Shown here: in pieces, positions 1 to 10,482 of the stretch | Layout of the letters: each line of letters opens with the position of its first letter | Position numbering within the stretch: position 1 is the first letter of the stretch | Position numbers and translations under genes: made by a program | The notes under the pieces: model-generated | Told to the model about the DNA's origin: nothing | The model's database searches: none | Seen by the model: the letters and a program-made list of their open reading frames with translations, nothing else | Source: Streptomyces sp. KL109B | GTDB taxonomy: Bacteria > Actinomycetota > Actinomycetes > Streptomycetales > Streptomycetaceae | NCBI RefSeq assembly: GCF_030766935.1 | Contig: NZ_JASERL010000005.1 | Location: 496,001-560,000 of the forward strand | Reading direction: 5' to 3' | DNA length: 64,000 nucleotides

Positions 1-669
1 CGCGGTGGTGGCGAAGCCGGAGTCGAGCGGCAGGTCGTGGCCGAAGCGGCGGGCGAGCAGCCGGGCCCGGCCCGAGCAGTCGACGATCCACCGGGCGTCG
101 ATCCGGCCGCTCTCCTTGCGGTCGCGGGAGGCCCAGGTGAGGGTGTGGTCGGCGGTGTCCCTGCCGAGTGCGACCTCGCGTACGAGGCCGCGGTCCAGGA
201 GGGTGACGCCCTCCGTCTTGCGGACCCGTTCGCGCAGTTCGGCCTCTATCTCGGGGCGGACGATCTGTGAGTCCTCGAACATCACGCGCGGGAACGCCGG
301 GTTGACGGCCTTGTCGATCCAGTGCTGCGGCAGGTCGCTCTCGAAGCCCCACTCCGACACCGAGTCGTCGAAGCTGGTGCGGCCCTCCATTCCGTGGGCC
401 ATCCAGAAGCCCGCCTTGTGGAACGACTTCTGGAACGCCTCGTCCAGGTCGCCGAGGACGCGCAGGAAGGCGTTGGAGTAGATGAGGAGCGACTCGCCGA
501 CCTTGTAGCTGGCGAGCTGCTTCTCCGTGGGCTGGTCCACACAGACCACGGTCAGCCCGCGCTTGGCGTAGGCGAGCGCGTTGATCAGGCCGACGATGCC
601 GGAACCGACCACGCACACGTCGGCACGGTGGTGTTCCCAGGGGGCGGCGTCGCGGTCGTTCGCGGGCAT
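1..669 (-). CDS. Flavin-dependent halogenase-like protein, N-terminal part (cut by window edge)
   Basis: The first 223 residues are present and the rest lies beyond base 1. The ATG is preceded by AAGGAG at 6-7 bases. A Rossmann FAD motif GSGIVG lies at about residues 22-27, and a YKVGESLL segment follows at about 60, the GES motif typical of the tryptophan-halogenase fold. A second FAD-contact segment (WIVDCSGRARLLARRF) lies near residue 200. This points to an FAD-dependent halogenase or a close monooxygenase relative acting with reduced FAD. The diagnostic WxWxIP motif would lie outside the window, so halogenation is inferred, not shown. It follows korB on the same strand after 72 bases with no clear terminator, so it is probably the last visible gene of the operon starting at 10340. 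Confidence 0.72.
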   Translation of the reverse strand, partial: MPANDRDAAPWEHHRADVCVVGSGIVGLINALAYAKRGLTVVCVDQPTEKQLASYKVGESLLIYSNAFLRVLGDLDEAFQKSFHKAGFWMAHGMEGRTSFDDSVSEWGFESDLPQHWIDKAVNPAFPRVMFEDSQIVRPEIEAELRERVRKTEGVTLLDRGLVREVALGRDTADHTLTWASRDRKESGRIDARWIVDCSGRARLLARRFGHDLPLDSGFATTA

Positions 670-741
670 GGGCACTCCTTGGCTGGATGCGGCGCCGGCA
701 GGGCTCCGGCGTGGGCGGTTCGGGCTGCGCTCTGCGGTGGG

Positions 742-1780
742 TCAGGCAACGGACCAGGTGTCGTTGCCGAGGAGCAGGGTGGCGAGGTCGCCGCCGCCGC
801 GCTCGCCGACGGAGCGCTCCAACTGGGCGGCGAGCTCGGTGTCGTAGACGGGGCGCTCCACATCGCGCAGCACCCCGATCGGCGTGTGCCGCAGCGTGCC
901 GGCGTCCGCGAGCCGGGACAGGGCGAACGCGGTGACGGGGGAAGCGGCGTGCGCGTCGTGGACGAGGATCCGCGCCTCGTTGGCGGGGGTGACGGTGTCG
1001 GCGTACACCTCGCCGCCGGGGCCGCGGAAGAGCCCCTGGTCGGCGAAGCGGACGGGGCTGCCGTGGGTGAGGCGTACGACGGCCCGGTCGCTGGTGGCGG
1101 GGTCCTTGAGCAGGTCGAAGGCGCCGTCGTTGAAGATGTTGCAGTTCTGGTAGATCTCGACGAGGGCGGTTCCCCGGTGGGCGGCCGCCGCGCGCAGCAC
1201 CGAGGTCAGGTGCGCGCGGTCGGAGTCGATGGTGCGGGCGACGAAGGACGCCTCGGCGCCCAGCGCGAGCGAGAGCGGGTTCATGGGGGCTTCGAGGGAG
1301 CCGAGCGGCGTCGATTTGGTGATCTTGCCGGTCTCGCTCGTGGGGCTGTACTGGCCCTTGGTCAGGCCGTATATCCGGTTGTTGAAGAGGAGGATCTTCA
1401 GGTTCACATTGCGACGCAGCGCGTGGACGAGGTGGTTGCCGCCGATGGACAGCGCGTCGCCGTCGCCGGTGACGACCCACACGCTCAGGTCGGGGCGGGT
1501 CACGCTGAGGCCGGTGGCGATGGCGGGGGCGCGGCCGTGGATGGAGTGCATGCCGTACGTGTTCATGTAGTACGGGAAGCGGGAGGAGCAGCCGATGCCG
1601 GAGACGAAGACGAAGTTCTCGCGGGCGATGCCGAGTTCGGGCATGAATCCCTGTACGGCGGCCAGGACCGCGTAGTCGCCGCAGCCGGGGCACCAGCGGA
1701 CCTGCTGGTCGGTCCGGAAGTCCTTGGCCTTCAGCGGGGCGGGGGCGGTGGGCAGGAGCGGCAGGGACAGGGGCGCGGCC

Positions 1781-1788
<8 letters not shown>
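742..1788 (-). CDS. korB: 2-oxoacid:ferredoxin oxidoreductase, beta subunit
   Basis: This is the thiamine-diphosphate subunit of a two-subunit 2-oxoacid:ferredoxin oxidoreductase, 348 residues and full length. Visible are the WCPGCGDY cysteine pair (C33, C36), the SGIGCSSR segment, and the ThDP/Mg motif GDGDALSIGG followed by LFNNRIYGLTKGQ. The family oxidatively decarboxylates 2-oxoglutarate or related 2-oxoacids to acyl-CoA and reduces ferredoxin. The start overlaps the end of korA by 8 bases (ATGACTGA), with AAGGAGG 8 bases upstream, so the pair is translationally coupled. Such pairs are normally central-metabolism genes; here they sit in a biosynthetic operon. From memory, the S. coelicolor cpk polyketide cluster also contains a korAB-like pair. 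The substrate in this pathway is unknown. Confidence 0.93.
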
Positions 1789-3652
<1,864 letters not shown>

Positions 3653-3767
3653 CGGTGGAGTTCCCCTCGCAGTGGACTCGGGCGGACGGACGCGCGGGTG
3701 GGTGGGTGGATGGATGCGGGCCGGCCCCGTCGGGGGGTTGAGGGGCCGGCCCGCGGCTCGTTGGGCC

Positions 3768-5021
3768 TCAGGCGGCCTCTGGGGGGCGGGTGAAGGCCAG
3801 GACGACGTTGTGTCCCCCGAAGGCGAACGAGTTGGACAGGACCGCGTCGACGGGCAGGTCGCGCGGTACGGCGCCGACCACGTCGAGGCCGAGGTCCTGG
3901 TCGGGTTCGGTGAGGTTGACGGTCGGCGGGACGACACCCGTGTCCAGCGACTGGACGGTGGCCACCGCCTCGATCGCGCCCGCCGCGCCGAGCGCGTGGC
4001 CCGTCATGGACTTGGGCGCGGTCACCGGCGTCCGGCGGGCGTACTCGCCGAGCGCCGTCCGCAGGGCCTTGGCCTCGGCGGCGTCGTTGTAGGTGGTGCC
4101 GGTGCCGTGCGCGTTGACGTACGAGATGTCCTCGGGCCGCAGCCGGGCCGAGCGCAGCGCCGCCTCGATGGCCCGCGCGGCGCCCGCGCCCTCCGGGTGC
4201 GGCGCGGTGACGTGGTGGGCGTCGGAGGACCTGCCGTAGCCGCGCAGTTCGGCCAGGACGCGGGCGCCGCGGGCGGTGGCGTGCGCGGCGGATTCCAGGA
4301 CCAGGACCGCGGCTCCCTCGGCGAGGACGAAGCCGTCCCGGTCGGCGGCGAACGGGCGGCTCGCCCGCTCGGGCTCGTCGTTGCGGGTGGACAGGGCGCG
4401 GATCTTGGCGAAGCCGCCGACCATCATCGGGGTGACGGGCGCGTCCGCGCCGCCGGCGAGGACGACGTCGGCTTCGCCGCTGGTGATCATCTGGGCGGCG
4501 GTGATCAGCGCCTCGGCGCCGGAGGCGCAGGCGGTCACCACGGTGCTGCTGGGGCCGAGGATTCCGAGGTCGACACTGACGCGGCTCGCGGAGCCGTTGG
4601 CCATGCTCATGGGGATGAAGCGGGCGGCGAGCCGGCCGATGCCGCGGCTGTGCGCCGTGGCGGCGTTGCTCTCCCAGCTGTTGGTGCCGCCCGCGCCGGT
4701 GCCGAGGACGACGCCGATCCTGGCGCGGTCCTCGGCGGACAGGTCGAGTCCACTGTCCTCCAGGGCCAACTTTGCTGCCGCGAGGGCGAGTTGGGCCGTT
4801 CGGTCGGCCGTGGCGGCTTCCCGTCCTGTGAGGGTGAGTTCGGCGGGCAGGTCCACCTCGCCGGCGATCCGCACCGGCAGGTCGGCGGCGTCGAACCGGG
4901 AGATCCGCCGGACTCCGCTGACGCCCTTGAGCTGTCCGGCGTGGAAGTCCTCGGATCCCACGCCGATGGAGGTCACCGGGCCGAGCCCGGTCACCAGCAC
5001 GCGCGGGTCGTCGGCGGTCAC
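3768..5021 (-). CDS. FabF-like beta-ketoacyl-ACP synthase (KAS II type)
   Basis: A 417-residue stand-alone ketosynthase of normal FabF length. The Cys-His-His triad is intact: C165 in TACASG, H305 in NAHGTGT and H342 in KSMTGHALGA (K337 before it), with the glycine-rich FGGHN near 402-405. It would condense acyl and malonyl thioesters on an ACP. It starts with GTG, overlapping the ACP stop in GTGA. The direct coupling to the ACP and to the reductase/aminotransferase makes a biosynthetic role (building or extending the acyl-ACP that the reductase releases) more likely than a primary-metabolism copy. An alternative is a drug-insensitive target copy for self-resistance, as seen in clusters for FabF inhibitors; the sequence alone does not decide this. 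Confidence 0.93.
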   Translation of the reverse strand: MTADDPRVLVTGLGPVTSIGVGSEDFHAGQLKGVSGVRRISRFDAADLPVRIAGEVDLPAELTLTGREAATADRTAQLALAAAKLALEDSGLDLSAEDRARIGVVLGTGAGGTNSWESNAATAHSRGIGRLAARFIPMSMANGSASRVSVDLGILGPSSTVVTACASGAEALITAAQMITSGEADVVLAGGADAPVTPMMVGGFAKIRALSTRNDEPERASRPFAADRDGFVLAEGAAVLVLESAAHATARGARVLAELRGYGRSSDAHHVTAPHPEGAGAARAIEAALRSARLRPEDISYVNAHGTGTTYNDAAEAKALRTALGEYARRTPVTAPKSMTGHALGAAGAIEAVATVQSLDTGVVPPTVNLTEPDQDLGLDVVGAVPRDLPVDAVLSNSFAFGGHNVVLAFTRPPEAA

Positions 5022-5332
5022 CGCACCGCCCCCGCGCCGGCGCCCGCGGTCGCTGCCGCTGCCGCTGCCGCGCCGCGAAGGTCGACCACATGGGCCACCA
5101 CCTCGCCGACGGTCGACAGGCGTTGGGCGTCCTCGTCGTCGACGGGGGCGCCGAGGTTCTCCTCAAGGATGCTCACCAGCTCGACCAGGTCGAGCGAGTC
5201 CATGCCGAGGTCCTCGCGGAGCCGGGCGTCGTGGGTGACCTCCTCGGGGAGCAGGCCGAGGCGCTCGCACAGGAGGCCGGTCATCTGGTCGAGGACCTGC
5301 TCGCTGGTCTCGGGGTGGGGGGCTGGATTCAC
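5018..5332 (-). CDS. Discrete acyl carrier protein
   Basis: A 104-residue ACP with the phosphopantetheine site DLGMDSLDLVEL (serine around residue 49). The start is a GTG overlapping the aminotransferase stop (GTGA), with AAGGCGG about 6 bases upstream. Longer in-frame starts only read into the upstream gene. The C-terminus carries an Ala/Gly-rich tail (RGAAAAAAATAGAG), odd for an ACP and probably disordered. It lies between the acyl-ACP reductase/aminotransferase and the ketosynthase, each joined by a 4-base overlap, so the three products are expected in equal amounts. This ACP is the natural candidate for holding the acyl chain that the AAR-like domain reduces. Confidence 0.93.
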   Translation of the reverse strand: MNPAPHPETSEQVLDQMTGLLCERLGLLPEEVTHDARLREDLGMDSLDLVELVSILEENLGAPVDDEDAQRLSTVGEVVAHVVDLRGAAAAAAATAGAGAGAVR

Positions 5333-7830
5333 TGGGGCCGCCTTGGGTCGTGGAATTCGGTGTGCAGGGCGAAGTCCTGGCAGACGGCCTCGATCGCGCC
5401 GACGAATCGGTCGGCCTCGGCCGTGCTCAGCAGCAGGGGCGGCTGGATGCGCAGGACGCGGTTGCTGTTGGCCGTGACGAAGGTCAGGATCCGGTGGTCC
5501 CGGGCGAGTTGGGCGACGAAGCGCAGGCACATGAGGTCGCCGAGGGAGGACTCGACGGCCTGCCCGGCCCGGCGTACCGCGTCGCGCACCTGGTCGGGCA
5601 GCCAGTCCACGAGGGTGCGCAGGTCGCCCGGGAGCCGGGTGAGCGCCTCGTCGGCCAGCGCGCGGGCGGCGCCGGAGAAGTCCCCGTCGAACTCGATGGC
5701 GTTCATCAGTCCGATGCCGCGCACCTCGCGGACGAAGGAGTGGGGTGCGCAGACCTCGCGCAGCTGTTCGCGCAGTCGGGTGCCGACGGTACGGGCCCGT
5801 TCGGGGAGCCGCTCGGCGGTCAGGGTGTCAAGGGTGGCGAGGCCGACGGCGGCCGCGAGGTTGCCGCCGCCGAACGTGGAGGAGTGCAGCATGGCCCGGT
5901 CGGTGCTTCCGTAGGCGCTGTCCCACAGCTCGGTGCGGACGAGGGTCGCGGCCAGCGGAACGAGGCCGCCGGAGAGCGACTTGGCGACGCACAGGACGTC
6001 CGGTTCGAGGCCGTCGTGCTCGGCGGCGAACACCGCGCCGGTGCGGCCGAGGCCGGTCTGTATCTCGTCCAGCACGAACGCCGCGCCCGCCCGTCGGCAC
6101 AGTCGCTGCGCCTCGGCCAGGTATCCGGGCGGCGGCAGGACGACACCGCCCTCCCCCTGGACGGGTTCCAGGATCAGCGCGGCGGCGCCGTCGAGCGCCG
6201 CGGCGAGCGCCTCGGTGTCGCCGTACGGCACGGCGACACAGTCGGGCAGCAGCGGGCGGAAGGCCGAGGTGTGGCCGCTGCGGCCGGTCACCGAGAGGGC
6301 GCCGAGGGTCTTGCCGTGATAGCTGTTCTCGGCGTACACGAGCCGGGTGCGGCCGGTGCCGGCCCGCGCCACCTTCAGCGCGGCTTCGACGGCTTCCGCC
6401 CCGGAGTTGGAGAAGAAGACCCGGTCGAGGCCGGGGGGCGCCAGGTGGCTGAGGCGTTCCGCGAGTTCCGCGGTGTGCGCGGGCATGGAGACGTACTGCA
6501 CGAAGGTGGGCGCGCCGTCGTCGAGGAAGCCGCGCAGCGCCGCGGTGACGGCCGGGTGGTTGTGGCCGAGGTTGAGGCAGCCGTACCCGGCGACGAAGTC
6601 GAGGTAGTCGGTGCCGTCCTCGGTGGTGAGGGTGCAGCCCTGGGCGCGGGTGAAGACCCGGTCCATGCCGTGGGCGGCGAACAGCCGGGCCATCGGCGGG
6701 TTGACGTGGCCGCGGAAGCGGCGCGCCGTCTGTGCGGTGCGGTTCGGTGGCGGGGTGCGGCGCGGCGCGGCGTGGCGGGCGAGCCGGTCGAAGTGCTCCT
6801 CGTCGACGATCCGCCCGAAGCTCGCGAGCGGCGTCGGCAGGAAGCCGTGCTTGGCGGCGAGTTCGCCGATGGTGCGGATCCGGTCGAGGTCGAGTTCGCG
6901 GCCGAGCGAGAAGGGTTCGGCGCGCTCTTCGAGGGCGAGCACGATGGTCTCCGCGAGGCAGCCGTTGAGCTGCTGGGCGGGCGCGGGCAGGGTGCCGTCG
7001 CCGAGCCGGACGGCGTCGGTCGCGCTGACAAGGCCCGCGTCGATCACGAGTACGTCGTGTGCGTCGGGCGGAGCCGCAGCGACGTCGCGGGGCAGCGCGA
7101 CGTCGACCACGACCGAACCGGGGCGCATCCGGGCGGCGTTCAGGGCGCCCCCGGTGGAGGAGGCGCTGACGTAGAGCCGGGGTGTGTCGTACAGCGGGGC
7201 CGGGTCGTCGTGCAGGGTGACCCGGGTGCGCTCGTCCGGTTCCAGGTAGCGCAGCAGGGACGCGTCGGTGCGGGTGCCGGGGCGGCGAACCAGGTCGAGT
7301 TCGTAGCCGTCGGCGAGCAGCAGCCGGGTCATCGCCAGGCCGATGGAGCCGGGGTAGCCGACGACGGTGAGGCGGGCTTCGCCCGGGCCCCGGCCGAGCC
7401 GTTCGGCGCAGTGCCGGACCGCGGCGAGGGCGGCGTAGGTGGTCAGGGAGTTGCCGCTGGTGACGGCGGTGTCGACGGTCTTGGCCGTCCACAGGCCGCG
7501 GTCGCCGACGATGGAGGTGGCCCCGCCGAGGCCGATCAGCCGGGCGCCCTCGTCGCGCAGCGCGGCGGCCTCGGCGGCGACCAGTTCCCTGGCGGCGTTC
7601 GGGCGGCGCAGCAACTGTTCGGCGGTGTGCGGAAGTTGGCGGACCATGCCGGAGCAGCGGGCGCCGAGGGCGGACGTGAGGGTGAAGGGCGGCAGTGCGA
7701 CGTGGTGGCGGGCGGCTCCGGTGCGGGGTGTGCCGCGGTGGGCGTCGAGCAGCCGGCCGAGCAGGTCGGTGCCGCGGACCTGGTTGCGGTGGCCCGCGCC
7801 GACGGCGTGGGCGAGGAAGCCGAACCTCAT
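5329..7830 (-). CDS. Fused acyl-ACP reductase / class III aminotransferase (PigE-like)
   Basis: 833 residues with two domains. Residues 1-330 resemble cyanobacterial fatty acyl-ACP reductase (AAR): an MRFGFLAHAV start, LIGLGGATSI, a TSGNSLTTYAA segment, the nucleotide loop VVGYPGSIG, and LNGCLAETIVLALEE with C291 at the position of the AAR acyl-enzyme cysteine (about 294 in the cyanobacterial enzyme). Residues 390-825 are a class III PLP aminotransferase, with GYGCLNLGHNHP, FFSNSGAEAVEAALK, SYHGKTLGALS, EPVQGEGG, DEIQTGLGRTG and the Schiff-base lysine K617 in CVAKSLSGG. The expected chemistry is reductive release of an acyl-ACP to an aldehyde followed by transamination. The same two-part layout is known from PigE of prodigiosin biosynthesis. 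The start ATG overlaps the PigD-like stop (ATGA). Confidence 0.88.
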   Translation of the reverse strand: MRFGFLAHAVGAGHRNQVRGTDLLGRLLDAHRGTPRTGAARHHVALPPFTLTSALGARCSGMVRQLPHTAEQLLRRPNAARELVAAEAAALRDEGARLIGLGGATSIVGDRGLWTAKTVDTAVTSGNSLTTYAALAAVRHCAERLGRGPGEARLTVVGYPGSIGLAMTRLLLADGYELDLVRRPGTRTDASLLRYLEPDERTRVTLHDDPAPLYDTPRLYVSASSTGGALNAARMRPGSVVVDVALPRDVAAAPPDAHDVLVIDAGLVSATDAVRLGDGTLPAPAQQLNGCLAETIVLALEERAEPFSLGRELDLDRIRTIGELAAKHGFLPTPLASFGRIVDEEHFDRLARHAAPRRTPPPNRTAQTARRFRGHVNPPMARLFAAHGMDRVFTRAQGCTLTTEDGTDYLDFVAGYGCLNLGHNHPAVTAALRGFLDDGAPTFVQYVSMPAHTAELAERLSHLAPPGLDRVFFSNSGAEAVEAALKVARAGTGRTRLVYAENSYHGKTLGALSVTGRSGHTSAFRPLLPDCVAVPYGDTEALAAALDGAAALILEPVQGEGGVVLPPPGYLAEAQRLCRRAGAAFVLDEIQTGLGRTGAVFAAEHDGLEPDVLCVAKSLSGGLVPLAATLVRTELWDSAYGSTDRAMLHSSTFGGGNLAAAVGLATLDTLTAERLPERARTVGTRLREQLREVCAPHSFVREVRGIGLMNAIEFDGDFSGAARALADEALTRLPGDLRTLVDWLPDQVRDAVRRAGQAVESSLGDLMCLRFVAQLARDHRILTFVTANSNRVLRIQPPLLLSTAEADRFVGAIEAVCQDFALHTEFHDPRRPQ

Positions 7831-10340
7831 CGGGTGCCTCCGGTGGCACTGGGCGTACGGGTCAGGGCGAAGGTGAGTTCGGGGAGGGTGTCGCGCTGCC
7901 AGCCGAGTTGGGACAGCAGGCTGAGTCCGTCGCCTTCGTTGTTGTGCGTGACGGGCACGGCGAAGAGGTTCACCGTCGAGCGGCGCAGGAGGGCGTCGCG
8001 CAGTGTCGCGGGGTCGACGTCGTCGAGCCTGCGACGGACCACGGTGAGCGGGCCGAAGGTCTCCTCGCCGTCCTCGGGAAGCAGGTGCAGCACCCGGGTC
8101 TGCTGTCCCGCGGCGGCCGCGTGCCGGCCTTCGCGATAGGTGCGGATCATGGAGTGGCCGCCGTCGATCAGCTGGAAGACGCTGAGGTTGCCCTGGAGCC
8201 GGTGCCCGTCGAAGCAGACCTGCTGGATCAGGGTGGGCAGGATGTCCGGTACGAGGGCGGTGGCGCCGTCGCCGATGAAGGCGAGGGTGTTGCCGGGCCT
8301 GGTGAGGGCGATGGCGGGCACCGCCTGGAGGGCGTCGCCCATCAGCGCGCGGCCGTACCAGCCGGAGAAGCCGGGTCCGGTGCGGGGCAGGTTGCGGATG
8401 GCGGAAAGACCGCCGCGTCCGACGTCGTACACACCGGTGTACGTGTAGTCGTGCCGGCCGATCAGTTCGTCCAGGACCCTGGCGAGCCGGTGGTGGAAGT
8501 AGTTGAGGCTCATCGGCCGCACGGGCAGTCCGTGCAGGACGTCCGAGGCGGAGTCGGCGGTCTCGGCGAGCGCGCGGCGCCGGGCGGCGAGCAACTCGGG
8601 GGCCACGTCGAGGCGTTCGCGGACGGCGCTCAGGAAGCCGAGGGCGTCGGCGTGGACGTGGTGGTCGGCGAACGGGGCGAGGTGCGCGGCCTCGTGGGTG
8701 ACCTGGACGATGCGCAGGGAGCGGCGCAGCGCCCTCGGGGAGAACGGGGTGGCCGCTTCGGCGATGCGGCTCTTGACGAAGAAGAGGCACTGTTCGTCGC
8801 GGGGCCGCGGGCGTCCTTCGTGGTGCAGGAAGGCGTGCACCCGGGCCGAGTACCCGTACAGGCCGAGGGTGCCGAGGTATTCGGGGACGGTGCGGCCGTC
8901 GCTGTGGCGGGAGACGGAGCCGGGGCGGGTGAGGCTGTCGGCCAGGCCGATGCCGCCGGCCGCGGCGATCTCGTGGACCAGGGAGCGCTCCGTGCCGGTG
9001 AGCGGTCCGAGCTGCCACAGCACCCGCTCGGGGCCGTGGTTGAGCAGGTCGACGACGGGCCCGATGGCGTCCTCTGTGACGGTCGCCCGGGGCGCGGGCT
9101 GCGGGGGCGCCGGGGCTCGCAGGGGGGCGCCGGTGGCTTCCAGCACCTCGGCCGTGGCGAGCAGGACGACCGGGCCGAGGCCCTCGTCGTACGCGGCGAA
9201 CGCCTCGGCCAGGTCGGCGTCGAGCCGGTTCGGGTCGTCGAGGTGGACGTACGGGACGCGGCGGGCGCGCAGGACGTCGCGGGAGTCCTCGGCGGAGTGC
9301 ACGGTGCCCTGGAAGGGGTACCAGGTGTCCGCGCGGGAGTCGGCGCACACGATGAGGCAACGGGCGCGGGCCTCGCGGAGGTTGGCGAGCGTGCCGCGGA
9401 ACTCGTCCACCATGCCGCTGGTGACGACGACGAGGGCGGGCGCGCCGTCCAGTTGCCACCGGGCGAGCGCGGCGCAGGCGAGGCTGTGCTCGCTCGGGCC
9501 GCGCAGCACGGGGTTGCCGGCGTCGGCGGCGCGGCGTTCCAGTTCGGCGATGAGCCCGGAGACCACCGAGCCGGTGTAGTAGTGCAGCCCCCAGGCGGCT
9601 TCGGACCGGGAGTCCCCGGACCGCGAGTCTCCGGACCGCGAGTCTCCGGACCGGGAGTCTCCGGACCGCGAGTCGAGGAAGTCGGCGAGCGCGCCCGCGA
9701 GTACGGGAGGTGCGGTGCGGGCGGAGGCGCGCACCGCACCCTTGGCGTGCCGGGTCTGGATCACGTCGGTGAAGGCGCAGATCAGGTCGGCGGCCAGCAC
9801 CCAGTCGCGGTCCGGGAGCCGTCGGCGGCTGTACGGCTCGGCGATCCGGGCGCGCGGCTCGGGCGCCTCGTCGTAGATGTGCACGGTGTACGGGGATGCC
9901 TCGAAGCCGATGTGCGCGGGCAACTCGGCTCGCAGCGCGTCGAGTTCCTCGGTGAGGGTGCTGCCCAGGGGGCCCGCGCAGACTCCGGCCGCCGCGGCGT
10001 CGACCAGGACCAGGGCGAGCGTGGTGGCTCGCGCGGTGTCGGCCGCGGCGGCCCTGCTCAGCGGTGCTCCCGCTGCGGCGAGGGTCTCGGCGCCGCACAC
10101 GGTGAGCGCGGCGTGCGGCAGCGCCCGGTCGAGGTAGCGCCGGGAGCGGTCGCGGGTGCGCCGGTAGGGCTCGGGCCAGTCACCGGTGTCGTACGGCAGC
10201 GCGGCGGTGGTCAGAGTCCGCTCCGAGCGGTCGACGAGGTCGCCGAAGGCGGCGGCGACGGCGCGTTGGAAGGCCGGGCGTTTGCCCACCGCCACGATCA
10301 GGAAGTGCGGCGGCATGGTGCTGCCGCTCCCGCTGTCCAC
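7827..10340 (-). CDS. Large thiamine-diphosphate-dependent enzyme, PigD-like
   Basis: 837 residues. The C-terminal half has a ThDP pyrophosphate-binding pattern: GDALQAVPAIALTRPGNT, then AFIGDGATALVPD, then ending near LQGNLSVFQLIDGGHSM. A central segment (SLACAALARWQLDGAPALVVVTSGM) looks like the Pyr domain of acetolactate-synthase-type enzymes. The N-terminal third is not a domain I recognise. Size, domain order and the pairing with a reductase/aminotransferase fit PigD, which adds the acetyl carbanion from pyruvate to an enal in prodigiosin biosynthesis; this assignment is by analogy. Around residues 223-246 lies an in-frame DSRSG repeat. I chose GTG at 10340 because GGGGGGAA lies 7 bases upstream; ATG at 10316 (MPPHFLIVAVG) is the alternative. 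It is the first gene of its operon, divergent from the NUDIX gene. Confidence 0.72.
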   Translation of the reverse strand: MDSGSGSTMPPHFLIVAVGKRPAFQRAVAAAFGDLVDRSERTLTTAALPYDTGDWPEPYRRTRDRSRRYLDRALPHAALTVCGAETLAAAGAPLSRAAAADTARATTLALVLVDAAAAGVCAGPLGSTLTEELDALRAELPAHIGFEASPYTVHIYDEAPEPRARIAEPYSRRRLPDRDWVLAADLICAFTDVIQTRHAKGAVRASARTAPPVLAGALADFLDSRSGDSRSGDSRSGDSRSGDSRSEAAWGLHYYTGSVVSGLIAELERRAADAGNPVLRGPSEHSLACAALARWQLDGAPALVVVTSGMVDEFRGTLANLREARARCLIVCADSRADTWYPFQGTVHSAEDSRDVLRARRVPYVHLDDPNRLDADLAEAFAAYDEGLGPVVLLATAEVLEATGAPLRAPAPPQPAPRATVTEDAIGPVVDLLNHGPERVLWQLGPLTGTERSLVHEIAAAGGIGLADSLTRPGSVSRHSDGRTVPEYLGTLGLYGYSARVHAFLHHEGRPRPRDEQCLFFVKSRIAEAATPFSPRALRRSLRIVQVTHEAAHLAPFADHHVHADALGFLSAVRERLDVAPELLAARRRALAETADSASDVLHGLPVRPMSLNYFHHRLARVLDELIGRHDYTYTGVYDVGRGGLSAIRNLPRTGPGFSGWYGRALMGDALQAVPAIALTRPGNTLAFIGDGATALVPDILPTLIQQVCFDGHRLQGNLSVFQLIDGGHSMIRTYREGRHAAAAGQQTRVLHLLPEDGEETFGPLTVVRRRLDDVDPATLRDALLRRSTVNLFAVPVTHNNEGDGLSLLSQLGWQRDTLPELTFALTRTPSATGGTR
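9603..9674. repeat. Five tandem 15-base units inside the PigD-like gene
   Basis: The unit is close to CCGGACCGCGAGTCT, repeated about five times head to tail with one or two base changes. It encodes (DSRSG)n in the PigD-like protein, in a probably surface-exposed loop. It keeps the frame, so copy number can vary without breaking the gene. Confidence 0.9.
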
Positions 10341-10482
10341 TGTCCGATTCCCCCCAACTGGTACGCCGTTGCTCTCCGGGAGTGTGCGTGGACGTCCCTG
10401 GAGTCGCTCTGCATGTCTTCTGGAGGCGCCGGGGGACGGCGGTTCGGTTGTGGGACGCTCGGGGCACCGTGAGGAGGGGCAT
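10341..10482. promoter_or_regulatory. Divergent promoter region, PigD-like operon / NUDIX gene
   Basis: 142 bases between two divergent start codons. It must hold the promoter of the minus-strand operon and that of the plus-strand NUDIX gene. GAGGAGGGG just before the NUDIX GTG and GGGGGGAA before the PigD-like GTG are the ribosome sites. I see no convincing -35/-10 pair or operator palindrome. Confidence 0.6.

Noticed and set aside
10355..10375. A weak GAGAGCAAC copy of the shared upstream motif before the PigD-like operon
   Set aside because: Only about 10 of 17 positions match and it lies within 16-37 bases of the start, unlike the six accepted copies.
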